64,000 bases of DNA from NCBI RefSeq assembly GCF_002863225.1, contig NZ_PKEK01000041.1, positions 224,276 through 288,275 on the forward strand, read 5' to 3'. Positions 1 to 11,626 of the stretch are shown piece after piece. How positions within the stretch are numbered: the stretch's first letter is position 1; the number at the start of each line of letters is the position of its first letter. This stretch comes from Mycobacterium sp. (GTDB lineage Bacteria > Actinomycetota > Actinomycetes > Mycobacteriales > Mycobacteriaceae). The position numbers and the translations under genes were made by a program. Under the pieces are notes generated by a model. That model worked only from the letters and a program-made list of their open reading frames with translations, ran no database searches and had not been told where the DNA came from.

Positions 1-288
1 GACGACTTCTTCGCGCTCGGCGGCGACAGCATTCTGTCGGTCCAATTGGCCGCGCGGGCAAGGGCGGTCGGTTTGGCCGTCAACCCGCGAATGGTGTTCG
101 AGAATCCGACGGTCGAGCAGCTCGCCGCAGCGGTGGATGCGCTCGGCGCGACTGGAGACGACGGCTCTCCCGGCGACGCGCACCAGGGGGAGGCCCGGTT
201 CGAACCGATGACCGCATCCGGACTGTCGGAGACCGACCTGGCCGCGGTGACACAGCTGTGGTCGAAGTCGCGAGACGGCACGCCATGA
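1..288 (+). CDS. mbtE: Mycobactin NRPS MbtE, C-terminal fragment
   Basis: The window opens inside an open frame that ends at the TGA 286-288; 95 residues are visible. The first residues hold a carrier-protein motif (FFALGGDSI), with Ser10 of the fragment as the phosphopantetheine attachment site, followed by the helical end of a peptidyl carrier domain and a short linker. A terminal carrier domain directly upstream of a condensation-first NRPS (mbtF) fits the end of MbtE, which in mycobactin assembly loads the first lysine. The stop overlaps the mbtF start (ATGA), so the two are translationally coupled. The assignment to MbtE rests on context; the fragment alone shows only an NRPS carrier domain. 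Confidence 0.85.
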   Translation, partial: DDFFALGGDSILSVQLAARARAVGLAVNPRMVFENPTVEQLAAAVDALGATGDDGSPGDAHQGEARFEPMTASGLSETDLAAVTQLWSKSRDGTP

Positions 289-3200
289 CAGCCACCGAAA
301 CCGGGTCGACCGAGACCGGAGAACGCGACGCGGCGCCCTCCGACATCGAGGACGTGATGGCGCTCAGTCCTCTTCAGGAGGGCCTGTATTCGCTGACCAT
401 GCTCTCCGAGCTGGCTGACCCGAGCGATGGCCGGCCGGTCGACGACCCGTACGTGATCGGCATGGCCGCCGACATCTTCGGCTCCCTCGACGTCGGGTTG
501 CTGCGCGACTGCGCGGCCAAGATGTTGATCCGGCACCCGAACCTGCGGGCCAGCTTTTTCAGCCGGAGCATCCCACGGCCGGTCCAGATCGTGCCGTCGC
601 GGGTCGACCTGCCGTGGCGGTCCGTCGTCGCGACCGAAGCGGACATCGAGGAGATCGAACTCGACGAGCGCCGTCGTCCGTTCGATCTCGAGCGACTGCC
701 GGCACTTCGCTTTCTGCTGATCGAATTGCCCGATGCTCATTGGCGTTTGGTGATCACCGCACACCACATTGTGATCGACGGCTGGTCGCTGCCGGTGTTC
801 GTCACGGAGATGATGATGCTGTATCGAGCCGGCGGTGATCTGGATGCGCTGCCGATCGCCCCGCGCCCGTACCGCGACTACATCGGCTGGCTCGCCGGTC
901 GGGATCAGGAAGCCAGTCAGCGGATCTGGCGGGAGCATCTCGCCGGCTTGTCCGGTCCGACCCTGCTGGCCGCAGCTTTCGGCGGCGGGGATGCCGCCCG
1001 GATGTCGACGCGGCTGCCGCAGCGCACCGAGGTGAAGCTGGGCGTGCAGTCCACCGAGCGACTGGTCACCGGCGCCCGGTCCCGCGGCATCACGCTCAAC
1101 ACGCTGCTCCAGATGGCGTGGGCGACGATCGTGTCACGGCTGACCGACCGCGACGACGTGGTCTTCGGTGTCACCGTGTCCGGGCGGCCCGCGGAACTGG
1201 CCGGTGTCGAGACCATGGTGGGGCTGTTCATCAACACGGTCCCGCTGCGGGTGCGCCTCGACCCTTTCGCCGAGGTCGGTCAGCAGTGCCTTGCGGTGCA
1301 ACGTGATTCGGCACTGCTGCGCGAGCACAGCTACCTCGGGCATGCACAGCTGCGGGCGATCGGCGGAGTCGGCGAGATGTACGACACGCTGCTGGTCTAC
1401 GAGAACTTTCCGACCGGGGGCCTGTCCACGGGCGACCAGCTGACCGGCACGGGTGTCACCTTCCGACCGGCGGCCGTTGAAAGCCTGACCCATTTTCCGA
1501 TCGTCCTCGCAGCGCACATGGCCGACGACGGGTTGGTGCTGATGGTCGAGGTCATCGAGGGTGCGATCGGGAACACCACCGCGGCAACACTCGGCCGGCG
1601 ACTACTGGCGACCGCCGATCAACTGTTGCAGAGCTGGGACCGTCCGCTGCGCGAGGTCAGCATCCTGTTGGCCGACGAAGCCATTCCGGTGGGCGCGGTA
1701 TCGTCGGAATCGACTGCCGCGCAAGGTATTCACATCCGCTTCGCCGCGGTCGCCGCTCGCATGCCGGACAGCCCGGCCGTCAGCTGGGCCGACGGTGTCC
1801 TGAGCTACCGTGAGCTCGACGAGGCCGCCAATCGATTGGCCCGCGCTTTGGCGAATGCCGGCGCAGGGGCGGAAACCCCAGTCGCGATCAAGCTTTCGCG
1901 CGGCCCGCAGTACGTTATCGCCATCCTGGCGGTACTGAAGGCCGGCGCGACATACGTGCCGCTGGAGCCGGCGATGCCCGCAGAACGGGTGGATTCGATT
2001 CTGCGTCAAAGCGGGGCCGCCATCGTGATCGACGACGGTTTCACTCCGGTCGACGATGCCGAGGATTTCCGGCCCGTGCAGGTCGACCCCGCCCATGCCG
2101 CCTATGTGGTGTTCACGTCGGGGACCACTGGAGAACCCAAGGGTGTCATCGGAACTCATGCAGCGGTTGGTGCCTACGCCGACGACCACATCGATCATGT
2201 GCTGCGTCCGGCAGCGGTGCGGCTGGGTCGCCCGCTGCGGGTCGCGCACGCCTGGTCGTTCGCGTTCGACGCGGCCTGGCAGCCGTTGGTTGCGTTGCTC
2301 GACGGCCACGTCGTGCATGTCGTCGACGAACACACCCAGACCGACGCCGAGGCGTTGGTCGCGGCCATCGCCGAGCACGCCGTCGACATGATCGACACCA
2401 CCCCGTCGATGTTTGCTCAACTGAGGTCTGCGGGTTTGCTGAGTCGGGTTCCGCTGGCCGTCCTCGCGCTGGGCGGCGAGGCACTGGGCAGCAGCTCCTG
2501 GTCATTCATCCGCGCCCAGTGCGCCCACACCGGCATGGCGGCCTTCAATTGTTACGGGCCCACCGAAACCACGGTCGAAGCCCTGGTGGCCGCCATCGAC
2601 GACTACGACGAGCCGTCGATCGGGCGGCCCACCAGCGGCACCCGCGGCTACGTGCTGGACTCCGCACTGCGCCCGGTACCCGAGGGCATCACGGGGGAGT
2701 TGTATGTCGGCGGCGCGCAACTGGCCCGCGGTTACCTGGGGCGCGCCCCGGAGACCGTTCAGCGCTTCGTTGCCGATCCGTTCGTCACCGGCGAACGGAT
2801 GTACCGCACCGGCGATCTGGTGCGCCGCCAACCGAACGGCTCGCTGCAGTACGTGGGCCGTGCCGACGCCCAGGTGAAGATTCGCGGCCACCGGGTGGAA
2901 CCCGGCGAGATCGCCGTCGTTCTCGAATCGCAGCCCGGGGTACGGCATGCCTGCGTCGTGGTGCGAGAGGGGAACGGCGTTCCGTGGTTGGCCGCCTACG
3001 CCGCGGGCCAGGGCGTGTCGGTCGACGAGTTGCGGCGTGCGCTGGTTGCCCGCCTGCCGCGCTACATGGTCCCGCAACGCATCCTGGTCGTCGACGAGAT
3101 CCCCCTCACGGCCAACGGCAAACTAGACGAATCTGCCTTGGCGGCCATCGATTCGGCGTCGTGGGCCGAGTCGGCCGGCAACGGTCCGGACACGGCGACC

Positions 3201-4706
3201 GAGTCCGTGCTCACCGAGGTGCTGGCCGAGACCCTGCATGTCGGCCGCGTCGATCCCAACGCCGACTTCTTGGAGTTGGGGCTCGACAGCATCGCGGCGT
3301 TGTCAGTCGTGCAGTCTGCGCGCCGCCGCGGGATCGCATTGCGCGCCCGACTGGTCCTCGAATGCAGCAATGTCCGCGAACTCGCCGCCGCGATCGACGC
3401 CGAGGCCGGCCAGTCCGCGCCGCAGGCCGAAGTCGAGCGGGGCCCGATTCCGCTGCTGGCCAACGCGCACTGGCTGTACGAATTCGGTGACCCGCGCCGG
3501 CTGGCGCAGGCCGAAGCGATTCGGCTGCCCGACGGTGTCACCGGCGAGCACCTCAGGACCGCACTGGCCCTGATCGTCGAGGGCCACGACGTCCTGCGCG
3601 GCCGGCTCGATCGCTCGACCATGACGTTACACGTCGATCAATCCAGCGAAAGTCTCACTGAGACAGCGGTTTCCGATGACTTACCGGCCGCTGTGGCCGC
3701 GGAGACCGCACGCGCGATCGACGGCATCGACCCCGAACGCGGAAAACTGGTCGCCGCCGTGTGGCTACGGCCACCGACCGGCCAGGGCGTGCTGGTGCTG
3801 GCCGCTCACGTGCTGGCCATGGACCCGGTGTCGTGGCAGGTGGTGCTCGGTGAGCTCGACGCCACCCTGCACGCACTGATGGCCGGAAAAGCCCCGGCGC
3901 CGATCCGCGAGCACACCAGCTACCGGCGCTGGGTGAGCGCGGTGACCGCGCGGGCGGAATCGCTGGACAGCGAATCGCATTGGGCGATGCAACTTGCTGG
4001 TGACGATCCCGAGATCGGTCGGCGGCGGCTGCGGCCGGACGCCGATCGCGGCGCCGGACTGCTGGTGCAGACGGCGATGTTGGACGTGGAGACCACGGCG
4101 CGGCTGCTGACATCCGGGCTGCCGATGTTCGACGTGCTGATCGCCGCGGCGTCACGGATGGTCACCGGCTGGCGGCGACACCGCGGTCAACCCACCCCTG
4201 CGCCACTGCTCGCGCTGGAAACCCACGGCCGCGCCGACGCCCTGTTCGACGACGCGGTCGACACCACCGAGACGGTGGGCCTGCTGAGCGCTATCTATCC
4301 GATGCGGGTCGACACCGAGGATCCCCGGGCGGTACGCGAACTGCTGGACGCGATACCCGGTGACGGCATCGACTTCGGACTGCTCCGCTATCTGCGCGCC
4401 GACACCGCGGGCCGGCTGGCGAATTTCGCCGGACCGCAGGTGCTGCTGAACTATCTGGGTCGCGCCGAAGTCGGCGGCACCACCGGGTTGTGGCTGGACC
4501 GTAGCCTGCTCAACGGTGTTTCCCCGCTGCCGGAGCCCGACTTGGCGGTGCGTTACGAGCTGAGCCTGGTTGCCACCGTGCTGGGTCACGGCGACCACCA
4601 GGTGCTGGTGACCCAGTGGCGTGCGCTGCCCGATATCCTCAGCGAGTCGGATATCCGCGCTTTGCAGAACCTTTGGACGCGGGCGCTCGAGGAGATGGTG
4701 CCATGA
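285..4706 (+). CDS. mbtF: Mycobactin nonribosomal peptide synthetase MbtF
   Basis: This 1473-residue NRPS is expected to add the terminal lysine of the mycobactin chain. Order of domains: condensation (about 20-450; active-site HHIVIDG at 160-166), adenylation (about 475-960; phosphate-binding [11 protein letters not shown] at 610-620, later [11 protein letters not shown]), carrier (LGLDSI, Ser1002), then a second condensation-fold domain. That last domain has an altered histidine motif (H1175 to D1180, with Ala before the His) and an NYLGR motif typical of epimerisation domains. The size matches MbtF of other mycobacteria. ATG 285 is preferred over an in-frame GTG at 258 because it overlaps the upstream stop. 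The gene ends in an ATGA overlap with mbtG. Confidence 0.93.
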   Translation: MTATETGSTETGERDAAPSDIEDVMALSPLQEGLYSLTMLSELADPSDGRPVDDPYVIGMAADIFGSLDVGLLRDCAAKMLIRHPNLRASFFSRSIPRPVQIVPSRVDLPWRSVVATEADIEEIELDERRRPFDLERLPALRFLLIELPDAHWRLVITAHHIVIDGWSLPVFVTEMMMLYRAGGDLDALPIAPRPYRDYIGWLAGRDQEASQRIWREHLAGLSGPTLLAAAFGGGDAARMSTRLPQRTEVKLGVQSTERLVTGARSRGITLNTLLQMAWATIVSRLTDRDDVVFGVTVSGRPAELAGVETMVGLFINTVPLRVRLDPFAEVGQQCLAVQRDSALLREHSYLGHAQLRAIGGVGEMYDTLLVYENFPTGGLSTGDQLTGTGVTFRPAAVESLTHFPIVLAAHMADDGLVLMVEVIEGAIGNTTAATLGRRLLATADQLLQSWDRPLREVSILLADEAIPVGAVSSESTAAQGIHIRFAAVAARMPDSPAVSWADGVLSYRELDEAANRLARALANAGAGAETPVAIKLSRGPQYVIAILAVLKAGATYVPLEPAMPAERVDSILRQSGAAIVIDDGFTPVDDAEDFRPVQVDPAHAAYVVFTSGTTGEPKGVIGTHAAVGAYADDHIDHVLRPAAVRLGRPLRVAHAWSFAFDAAWQPLVALLDGHVVHVVDEHTQTDAEALVAAIAEHAVDMIDTTPSMFAQLRSAGLLSRVPLAVLALGGEALGSSSWSFIRAQCAHTGMAAFNCYGPTETTVEALVAAIDDYDEPSIGRPTSGTRGYVLDSALRPVPEGITGELYVGGAQLARGYLGRAPETVQRFVADPFVTGERMYRTGDLVRRQPNGSLQYVGRADAQVKIRGHRVEPGEIAVVLESQPGVRHACVVVREGNGVPWLAAYAAGQGVSVDELRRALVARLPRYMVPQRILVVDEIPLTANGKLDESALAAIDSASWAESAGNGPDTATESVLTEVLAETLHVGRVDPNADFLELGLDSIAALSVVQSARRRGIALRARLVLECSNVRELAAAIDAEAGQSAPQAEVERGPIPLLANAHWLYEFGDPRRLAQAEAIRLPDGVTGEHLRTALALIVEGHDVLRGRLDRSTMTLHVDQSSESLTETAVSDDLPAAVAAETARAIDGIDPERGKLVAAVWLRPPTGQGVLVLAAHVLAMDPVSWQVVLGELDATLHALMAGKAPAPIREHTSYRRWVSAVTARAESLDSESHWAMQLAGDDPEIGRRRLRPDADRGAGLLVQTAMLDVETTARLLTSGLPMFDVLIAAASRMVTGWRRHRGQPTPAPLLALETHGRADALFDDAVDTTETVGLLSAIYPMRVDTEDPRAVRELLDAIPGDGIDFGLLRYLRADTAGRLANFAGPQVLLNYLGRAEVGGTTGLWLDRSLLNGVSPLPEPDLAVRYELSLVATVLGHGDHQVLVTQWRALPDILSESDIRALQNLWTRALEEMVP

Positions 4707-6022
4707 CCACGCTCGCGGTGCTGGGCGCCGGCGTGAAAGCGGTGGCGGTGGCCGCCAAGGCGAAGGTGCTGCGCGACATGGGTGTCGACGTGCCGGATGT
4801 GGTGGCGATCGAGCGGACCGGGGTCGGGGCCAACTGGCAATCCAGCGGCGGCTGGACCGACGGCGCGCAACGACTGGGCACCAGCCCGGAAAAGGACGTC
4901 GGGTTCCCGTACCGGTCGTCGCTGGTGCCGCGCCGCAACGCCGAACTCGACGAGCGGATGACCCGGCACAGTTGGCAGTCATACCTGATCGCGACCAGCC
5001 AGTTCGCGCAGTGGATCGACCGTGGCCGGCCGGCGCCGACCCACCGGCGGTTCAGCCAGTATCTGCGCTGGGTGGCTGACGAGATCAACATGAACGTGGT
5101 CTACGGCGAGGTCGACCGGCTCGCGGTGGACGGTGACCAGTGGGCGCTGCACACCGACGAAACATGTGTTTACGCAGACGGTTTGATGATCACCGGACCG
5201 GGTCAGGCCGAACGATCGCTGCTGCCCGGCAACCCCCGGGTGATGTCGATCGCACAGTTCTGGCACCGCGCCGGTCAACACGACCGGATCAATGCCGAGC
5301 GGGTCGCGGTGATCGGTGGCGGTGAGACCGCGGCGGCGATGCTGAATGAGCTCTTCCGGCACCGGGTTTCGACCATCACCGTGATCTCGCCTCAGGTGAC
5401 GCTGTTCACCCGCGGGGAGAGCTTCTTCGAGAACGCGCTGTTCTCTGATCCCAGCGACTGGACGGCTCTGACCGTGAGCGAGCGCCGGGACGCCATCGCC
5501 CGCACCGACCGGGGGGTGTTCTCCTCCAACGTGCAGGACGCGCTGCTGGCGGACGACCGCATCCGTCACCTGCGCGGACGGGTGGCCCACGCGGTCGGCC
5601 GCGACGAGCAGATCCGTCTGACGCTGTCCACCAATCGCGGTAGCGAAAATCTGGAAACCGTCCACGGATTCGACCTCGTCATCGACGGTTCGGGTGCCGA
5701 TGCGTTGTGGTTCACCTCGCTGTTCAGTCAGGATGCGCTCGATCTGCTGGAGTTGGGCCTGGGCGGCCCGCTGACCGGGGATCGAGTCCAGGAATCCATC
5801 GGTTACGACCTCGCCGTCGGCGATGTAGCGCCGAAGCTGTTCCTGCCCAACCTCGCCGGGCTCAATCAGGGTCCCGGTTTCCCCAATCTGAGTTGTCTGG
5901 GGCTGCTGTCCGATCGGGTGCTGGGCGCCGATCTGGGTTCCAGCGCCCCTGCCCCGACCACCAGCGCCCCGGCCAGCAGAGCCTCGATCAGGAGAGATGA
6001 TGAGCACCAACCCCTTCGATGA
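4703..6022 (+). CDS. mbtG: Lysine N6-monooxygenase MbtG
   Basis: A 439-residue flavoprotein of the SidA/IucD N-hydroxylating monooxygenase family. In mycobactin synthesis it hydroxylates the lysine epsilon-nitrogen, creating the hydroxamate iron ligands. Near the N-terminus is an FAD-binding glycine motif (GAGVKA, residues 8-13), and at about 205-208 a second one (GGGE) for NADPH; a C-terminal ATGY-like region was not clearly recognised. The ATG at 4703 overlaps the mbtF stop. Its 3' end overlaps mbtH by 26 bases, so mbtE-F-G-H are read as one coupled operon. Confidence 0.92.
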   Translation: MTTLAVLGAGVKAVAVAAKAKVLRDMGVDVPDVVAIERTGVGANWQSSGGWTDGAQRLGTSPEKDVGFPYRSSLVPRRNAELDERMTRHSWQSYLIATSQFAQWIDRGRPAPTHRRFSQYLRWVADEINMNVVYGEVDRLAVDGDQWALHTDETCVYADGLMITGPGQAERSLLPGNPRVMSIAQFWHRAGQHDRINAERVAVIGGGETAAAMLNELFRHRVSTITVISPQVTLFTRGESFFENALFSDPSDWTALTVSERRDAIARTDRGVFSSNVQDALLADDRIRHLRGRVAHAVGRDEQIRLTLSTNRGSENLETVHGFDLVIDGSGADALWFTSLFSQDALDLLELGLGGPLTGDRVQESIGYDLAVGDVAPKLFLPNLAGLNQGPGFPNLSCLGLLSDRVLGADLGSSAPAPTTSAPASRASIRRDDEHQPLR

Positions 6023-6212
6023 CGACAACGGCACGTTCGTGGTCCTCGTCAACGACGAAGACCAGCACAGCCTGTGGCCGACGTTCGCCGACGTCCCGGC
6101 CGGTTGGCGCCAGGTGTTCGGAGCGTCCGGACGTGCGGAATGCCTGGCCTATGTCGAGGAGAACTGGACCGACATGCGGCCCCGGAGCCTGCGCGAGGCG
6201 ATGGATCGCTGA
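5997..6212 (+). CDS. mbtH: MbtH protein, NRPS adenylation-domain partner
   Basis: A 71-residue protein and founding-type member of the MbtH family, small chaperone-like partners that bind NRPS adenylation domains and are needed for their activity. It shows the family pattern NPFDDD at the N-terminus, SLWP..ADVPAGW in the middle and ENWTDMRP near the end, including the conserved tryptophans. Two consecutive ATG codons (5997 and 6000) are possible starts, with the purine-rich AGGAGAG just upstream. The start lies inside the mbtG end, and the TGA (6210-6212) overlaps the irtA ATG. Confidence 0.95.
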   Translation: MMSTNPFDDDNGTFVVLVNDEDQHSLWPTFADVPAGWRQVFGASGRAECLAYVEENWTDMRPRSLREAMDR

Positions 6213-8824
6213 TGGCGCGCGGCATACAGGGGGCGATGCTGCGGGGCTTCGGCGCCCGTGACCACACCGCGACAGTTCTCGAAACCGTCCATATCGCACC
6301 GCATTTCATCCGAATCCGGATGGAATCGCCCACCGTGTTCCAGGATGCCGATGCCGAGCCGGCGGCGTGGCTCAGGTTCTGGTTCCCCGACCCCGACGGG
6401 TCGACCACCGAATTCCAGCGCGCCTACACGATCTCGGAGGCCGACCCGGCCGCCGGCCGCTTCGCCGTCGACGTCGTGCTGCACGAGCCGGCCGGCCCGG
6501 CGTCACGGTGGGCCCGCACGGTCGAGCCCGGAGCGACCATCGCGGTGATGTCGCTGATGGGCTCCTCGCGATTCGACACACCCGACGAGCACCCGGCCGG
6601 CTACCTGTTGATCGGTGACGCCGCGTCGATCCCCGGGATCAACGGGATCATCGGGATCGTTCCCGACGACGTGCCGGTCGAGGTGTACCTCGAGCAGCAC
6701 GTCGACAACGACCGGCAGATTCCGGTCGCGCAGCATCCGCGGTTGCGGCTGCACTGGGTCGCCCGCGGCGACGAGAAATCACTCGCCGCCGCGATCGAAC
6801 ACCGGGACTGGTCGGACTGGTACGCCTGGGCGACACCGGAGGCCACCACGCTCAAGCACGTCCGGACCCGCCTCCGCGACGACTTCGGTTTCCCCAAATC
6901 CGTGATCCACGCTCAGGCCTACTGGAGTGCGGGCCGCGCGATGGGTACTCGCCGCGGTGAAGAACCGGCCGAAGTGGCGACCGTCGCACTCAGCAGCGAC
7001 CCCGTCACCGGTGAGCCGGAAACGGTTGTCGTGCAGCAGGAGCCGACGACCGTCTCGGTCGCGTCAGGAAGCTGGCGGGCCCAGGCCGCGGGCCGGTTGC
7101 TGGCCCCGCTGCGCACGGCGCTGATCGCCTCGGGTGTGCTGCAGGCGATCACCACGCTGGTGCAGCTGGCCCCGTTTGTGCTGTTGGTCGAGTTGGCCCG
7201 GCTCCTGGCGGCCGGCGCCGACTCCGCGCGACTGCGTGAGGTCGGCTTCGCCGCCGTCGTGCTGCTCGGCATCGGCACCCTGCTGGGCGCCGCGCTGACG
7301 CTGTGGCTGCACGTCGTCGACGCGCGGTTCTCCAGCAATCTGCGCTCGCGGTTGCTGAGCAAACTGTCCCGATTGCCGTTGGGCTGGTTCACCGCTCGCG
7401 GTTCCGGCTCGATCAAACAACTGGTCGCCGACGACACGCTGTCACTGCATTATCTGGTCACCCACGCGATCCCGGACGCCGTGGCGGCGGTGGTCGCGCC
7501 GCTGGCGGTGCTGGTCTATCTGTTCGTCGTCGACTGGCGGGTGGCGCTGGTGCTGCTGATCCCGGTGCTGTTCTACCTGATCCTGACGTCGTCGATGACG
7601 ATCCAGTCCGGGCCGCGTATTCCGCAGTCCCAACGCTGGGCCGAGCGGATGACCGGCGAGGCCGGTGCGTATCTGGAAGGCCAGCCGGTGATTCGGGTGT
7701 TCGGTGGAGCCGCCGCCTCCAGCTTCCGGCGCCGGCTGGACGAGTACGTCGGCTTCCTCACCGACTGGCAGCGTCCACTGGCCGGCAAGAAGACCACGAT
7801 GGACCTGGTCACTCGCCCCACCACCTTCCTGTGGCTGATCGTCGGCACCGGCACCCTGCTGGTCGTCTTCGACGGAATGAACCCGGTCGACCTGTTGCCG
7901 TTCTTGTTGCTGGGCACCACGTTCGGCGCCCGGCTGCTCAACATCGCCTACGGCCTCGGGGGTATCCGCGCCGGACTGTTGGCCGCCCGCCGTCTGCAGG
8001 TCACCCTGGACGAGCCGGAGCTCTCGGTGCAGGACGAATCCCGTGACGCGCCCGCCGATGCGTCGGGCACGGTGGTGTTCGATCACGTCAGCTTCGGCTA
8101 CCGGCCCGGTGTGCCGGTCATTCACGACGTGTCGCTGACGCTGCGGCCCGGTACGGTCACCGCGCTGGTGGGTCCGAGCGGATCCGGCAAGTCGACGCTG
8201 GCGGCACTGTTGGCCCGCTTCTACGACGTGCAGCAGGGCGCGATAACGGTTGCCGGACGGGATATTCGGACACTGACCGCCGACGAGCTGTACAGCCGGG
8301 TCGGATTCGTGCTGCAGGAAACCCAGCTCGTCCACGGCACCGTCGCCGACAACATCGCGCTGGCCGTGCCCGACGCCACCCGCGCGCAGGTCGAGGCCGC
8401 GGCACGGGACGCGCAGATCCACGATCGCATCATCCGACTGCCCGACGGCTACGACACCGTGCTCGGCGCCGCGAGCGGGCTGTCCGGTGGTGAGCGGCAG
8501 CGGTTGACGATCGCCCGGGCGATCCTCGCCGACACCGGCGTCCTGATCCTTGACGAAGCCACCGCGTTCGCCGACCCGGAATCGGAATACCTTGTGCAGC
8601 AAGCGCTCAACCGTCTGACCCGAGAGCGCACGGTACTGGTGATCGCGCACCGGCTGCACACCATCGTCGGAGCCGACCAGATCGTCGTGCTCGACCACGG
8701 CCGGATCGCCGAGCAGGGCACCCACGACGACCTGCTGGCCGCCGACGGACGCTACCGGCGGCTGTGGGACAGCGGCCGGCGCGACCCGGTCACCGCCACC
8801 AGCACGCAGGAGGCCACCCGATGA
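6212..8824 (+). CDS. irtA: Carboxymycobactin importer subunit IrtA (SIP-ABC fusion)
   Basis: An 870-residue inner-membrane half-transporter. The first about 280 residues are a siderophore-interacting FAD-reductase domain on the cytoplasmic side, recognised by the [10 protein letters not shown] and DAASIPGI motifs; it is expected to reduce ferric carboxymycobactin. A six-helix ABC exporter-fold membrane domain follows (about 290-570), then a nucleotide-binding domain with Walker [10 protein letters not shown] at 654-662, signature LSGGERQR from 757 and Walker B LILDEAT. IrtA works as a heterodimer with IrtB. ATG 6212 was chosen because it overlaps the mbtH stop and gives the family length; the open frame extends upstream only as a shadow of mbtH. 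Confidence 0.94.
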   Translation: MARGIQGAMLRGFGARDHTATVLETVHIAPHFIRIRMESPTVFQDADAEPAAWLRFWFPDPDGSTTEFQRAYTISEADPAAGRFAVDVVLHEPAGPASRWARTVEPGATIAVMSLMGSSRFDTPDEHPAGYLLIGDAASIPGINGIIGIVPDDVPVEVYLEQHVDNDRQIPVAQHPRLRLHWVARGDEKSLAAAIEHRDWSDWYAWATPEATTLKHVRTRLRDDFGFPKSVIHAQAYWSAGRAMGTRRGEEPAEVATVALSSDPVTGEPETVVVQQEPTTVSVASGSWRAQAAGRLLAPLRTALIASGVLQAITTLVQLAPFVLLVELARLLAAGADSARLREVGFAAVVLLGIGTLLGAALTLWLHVVDARFSSNLRSRLLSKLSRLPLGWFTARGSGSIKQLVADDTLSLHYLVTHAIPDAVAAVVAPLAVLVYLFVVDWRVALVLLIPVLFYLILTSSMTIQSGPRIPQSQRWAERMTGEAGAYLEGQPVIRVFGGAAASSFRRRLDEYVGFLTDWQRPLAGKKTTMDLVTRPTTFLWLIVGTGTLLVVFDGMNPVDLLPFLLLGTTFGARLLNIAYGLGGIRAGLLAARRLQVTLDEPELSVQDESRDAPADASGTVVFDHVSFGYRPGVPVIHDVSLTLRPGTVTALVGPSGSGKSTLAALLARFYDVQQGAITVAGRDIRTLTADELYSRVGFVLQETQLVHGTVADNIALAVPDATRAQVEAAARDAQIHDRIIRLPDGYDTVLGAASGLSGGERQRLTIARAILADTGVLILDEATAFADPESEYLVQQALNRLTRERTVLVIAHRLHTIVGADQIVVLDHGRIAEQGTHDDLLAADGRYRRLWDSGRRDPVTATSTQEATR

Positions 8825-10560
8825 TCCGAACCTGGATCAGCCTGGTCCCGGCCGAGCGTCGCGGCAAGGTGATCGTCTACGCCCTGCTGGCCATGGTCTC
8901 GGTGGTCGTGCGGGCGGTCGGCACCGTGCTGCTGGTCCCGCTGGTAGGTGCCTTATTCAGCGGCACTCCGCAGCACGCCCTGGTCTGGCTGGGCTGGTTG
9001 ACCGCCGCGACCGCCGCCGGGTGGACGATCGACACCGCCACTGCGCGAATCGGTTTCGACCTGGGCTTCGCGGTGCTCGACCACACCCAGCACGATGTCG
9101 CGGACCAGCTTCCGGACGTGCGGCTGGAATGGTTCAGTGCGGAACACACCGCCACCGCCCGGCAGGCCATCGCGGCGACCGGGCCCGAGCTGGTCGGTCT
9201 CGCGGTGAACCTGCTCACCCCGTTGGTCACCGCGGTGCTGCTGCCGGCCGCGATCGCGGTGGCGCTGTTGCCGGTGTCGTGGCAGCTCGCGGCCGCGGCG
9301 ATGGGCGGTGTGCCACTGCTGCTGGGGGCGTTGTGGGCGTCGGCGCGTCTGGCCCGTCGCGCGGATCAGGCTGCCGCCGAAGCCAATACGTCGCTGACCG
9401 AGCGGATCATCGAATTCGCCCGCACCCAGCAGGCACTGCGCGCCGCCCGGCGCGTCGAGCCGGCCCGGAGCATGGTCGGCGATGCGCTGTCCGCGCAACA
9501 CGGCGCGATGATGCGCCTGCTCACCATGCAGGTCCCCGGCCAGCTGCTGTTCAGCCTGGCCAGTCAGCTCGCGCTGATCCTGTTCGCCGGTGCCACAACC
9601 GCTTTGACCATCACGCACCACCTGAGTGTTCCCGAGGCGATCGCGCTGATCGTGGTGATCGCCCGCTACCTGGAACCGTTCACGTCGATCAGCGAACTCG
9701 GGCCGGCGCTGGAGAGCACCCGCGCAACCCTCGACCGCATCCGCGCGGTGCTCAGCGCCCCGGTGATCGCGGCCGGGCCGCAAACCCGGCGCGGCCACCA
9801 CGACGCACCGCTGATCGAGTTCGAGGATGTCGCGTTCAGCTACGACGGCGCGAGCACTCCGGTACTCGACGGGGTGAGTTTTGCGCTGCGGCCGGGAACC
9901 ACCACCGCGATCGTCGGGCCGTCCGGCTCCGGGAAGAGCACGGTACTGGCGCTGATCGCCGGGCTGTATCAACCCGTCCGCGGCCGCGTCCTGATCGACG
10001 GCGTCGACGTCGCGACCCTCGACGCCGAGGCTCGTCGCGCGGCGAGCAGCGTGGTGTTCCAGCACCCCTACCTGTTCCACGGCACCATCCGCGAGAACAT
10101 CTCGGCCGGGGACCCCGCCGCCACCGACGCCCAGTTCAGCCGGGCCGTCGCGCTGGCCCGGGTGGACGAACTGACCGCCAGGCTGCCGGCCGGCGCCGAG
10201 ACGGTGGTCGGCGAAGCCGGTTCGGCATTGTCCGGCGGTGAGCGACAACGCGTCAGCATCGCCCGCGCCCTGCTCAAACCGGCGCCGATCCTGCTGGTCG
10301 ACGAGGCCACCAGCGCGCTGGACACCGAGAACGAGGCCGCCGTGGTCGACGCGCTGACCGCCGACCCGCAGCCGCGGACCCGGGTGATCGTCGCCCACCG
10401 GCTGGCCAGTATCCGTCATGCCGACCGGGTGCTCTTCCTCGACGCGGGCACCATCGTCGAGGACGGCACGGTCGACGAATTGCTCACCGCCGGTGGGCGT
10501 TTCGACGATTTCTGGCGCCAGCAGCGGGACGCCGCCGAATGGCGCATCCACACCGGCTGA
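8821..10560 (+). CDS. irtB: Carboxymycobactin importer subunit IrtB
   Basis: A 579-residue ABC half-transporter that pairs with IrtA to import iron-loaded mycobactin or carboxymycobactin. The N-terminal half has about six hydrophobic segments in the type IV exporter fold. The C-terminal half is an intact ATPase: Walker [10 protein letters not shown] at 366-374, signature LSGGERQR from 470, Walker B LLVDEAT and the H-loop in IVAHRL. The ATG overlaps the irtA stop (ATGA), so both subunits are made together. The operon appears to end here, as 125 bases without overlap follow. No IdeR box is visible in the window; the iron-responsive promoter would lie upstream of it. Confidence 0.94.
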   Translation: MIRTWISLVPAERRGKVIVYALLAMVSVVVRAVGTVLLVPLVGALFSGTPQHALVWLGWLTAATAAGWTIDTATARIGFDLGFAVLDHTQHDVADQLPDVRLEWFSAEHTATARQAIAATGPELVGLAVNLLTPLVTAVLLPAAIAVALLPVSWQLAAAAMGGVPLLLGALWASARLARRADQAAAEANTSLTERIIEFARTQQALRAARRVEPARSMVGDALSAQHGAMMRLLTMQVPGQLLFSLASQLALILFAGATTALTITHHLSVPEAIALIVVIARYLEPFTSISELGPALESTRATLDRIRAVLSAPVIAAGPQTRRGHHDAPLIEFEDVAFSYDGASTPVLDGVSFALRPGTTTAIVGPSGSGKSTVLALIAGLYQPVRGRVLIDGVDVATLDAEARRAASSVVFQHPYLFHGTIRENISAGDPAATDAQFSRAVALARVDELTARLPAGAETVVGEAGSALSGGERQRVSIARALLKPAPILLVDEATSALDTENEAAVVDALTADPQPRTRVIVAHRLASIRHADRVLFLDAGTIVEDGTVDELLTAGGRFDDFWRQQRDAAEWRIHTG

Positions 10561-10685
10561 CCGGGCCGGTGGTTTTGAAGGCCGATATCGGGCTATTCGA
10601 CACGCCAGACAGGCCCGGTTGCCGCCGATCGCGCCGCGATCAGCAGAATGGCACCGATGCTCGGGTTCAAATCGAAGGGACAACG

Positions 10686-11198
10686 ATGACTCTGAAAATG
10701 TTCGCCGCAGGTGTGGCCGCCGTCGCCGCCACCGGAGCCGCCGCCGCGGGTGTGACGACGCTGGCCGCCGGTGCCGCGTCCGCGCCGCAGGTCGCGCCGG
10801 TCGTGTTCAACGTGCCGCTCGACCCCCCGGGCCAGGGCCCGCTGCCGAGCCCCGAGCAGCTGTCCGACCTGTGCAACCGGGTCACCGACCCGGGTGTCGG
10901 TTACGAGACGAAAGTCGCACTGGTGGAAAACGGCATCCCGCCGAATGAGGGTCATGTGGCCGACCACGACCTGCGCCAGGCCTACCGGCACGGCAACTTT
11001 CCGGAGCAGTTCGCCGTCAGCAACATCGAATCGGTGGCGCCCAACACCGTGAAGGCGGACGTCGCCATCACCGGCCCCAGGTTCGCCGGCCCGGTCGAGA
11101 AGAACCTGGTGTTCATCGACCAGGGCGGCACGTGGGTGCTGCAGCACGACGCTGCGCTGGCCCTGGTTCAGGCAGCCACGTCCATCACCAACGACTAG
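10686..11198 (+). CDS. mtb12: Secreted low-molecular-weight antigen CFP-2/MTB12-like
   Basis: A 170-residue exported protein. Residues 1-34 form a signal peptide (Ala-rich hydrophobic core, cleavage likely after an A-x-A in GAASA). The mature part resembles the mycobacterial MTB12/CFP-2 culture-filtrate antigen, with the family's LPSPEQLSDLCN and a final conserved strand region ending in ATSITND. Its molecular function is unknown. As I recall, the homologue in M. tuberculosis also lies just after mbtH, which supports the call. The ATG at 10686 follows an AAGGGA-type ribosome site. The stop overlaps the convergent gene at 11195 by four bases. Confidence 0.85.
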   Translation: MTLKMFAAGVAAVAATGAAAAGVTTLAAGAASAPQVAPVVFNVPLDPPGQGPLPSPEQLSDLCNRVTDPGVGYETKVALVENGIPPNEGHVADHDLRQAYRHGNFPEQFAVSNIESVAPNTVKADVAITGPRFAGPVEKNLVFIDQGGTWVLQHDAALALVQAATSITND

Positions 11199-11521
11199 GC
11201 CTGGTCCTGGGCGGGGTGCTGCGTCACCGCGTCCAGGTCTAGCAGCCGCGCGTGCAGCACGGTGCGATTCCGCAGCGCCGAGCGCACCGCGCGGTGCAGG
11301 CCGTCTTCGAGATAGCAGACGCCCTTCCACTTCACCGCGTGTGGAAAGAGATCGCCGTAGAAGGTGGAGTCTTCCGACAGCAGACGGTCCAGCGCCAGCA
11401 CGGTGGTCGTGGTGACCAGCTCGTCCAGCCGGATCTGCCGTGGCGGAATCCGCGACCAGTCCCGGTAGGACAGGTTGTGGTCGGGGTACGGCTTGCCGTC
11501 GCGCACGCCCTTGAAGATCAT
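11195..11521 (-). CDS. Conserved mycobacterial protein of unknown function
   Basis: A 108-residue protein with no signal peptide or membrane segment. The centre (IPPRQIRLDELVTTT) and the second half, rich in Arg, His and Leu around GLHRAVRSAL, look well conserved and are familiar to me from mycobacterial genomes beside hrcA. The domain may be related to nuclease or toxin-antitoxin accessory folds, but nothing decisive is visible. ATG 11521 is chosen; longer in-frame extensions run antisense to hrcA and are not credible. It diverges from hrcA across about 105 bases and ends tail to tail with the MTB12-like gene. Confidence 0.7.
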   Translation of the reverse strand: MIFKGVRDGKPYPDHNLSYRDWSRIPPRQIRLDELVTTTTVLALDRLLSEDSTFYGDLFPHAVKWKGVCYLEDGLHRAVRSALRNRTVLHARLLDLDAVTQHPAQDQA

Positions 11522-11626
11522 CCGAGGCTCGTTTTCGGTGCGATCCTCTCCGATGCGGCCATGCAGCACAGGGTACTTGCTGGTGGTCCCCGTAAACTGG
11601 TCGGAGGTTAGGAGGGACGATCGCCG

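Noticed and set aside
4152..4982. Long minus-strand frame across the mbtF-mbtG junction
   Set aside because: Arg/Pro-rich shadow of two well-supported plus-strand genes.
11522..11626. Search for a CIRCE element upstream of hrcA
   Set aside because: No TTAGCACTC/GAGTGCTAA-like repeat is present in the gap.
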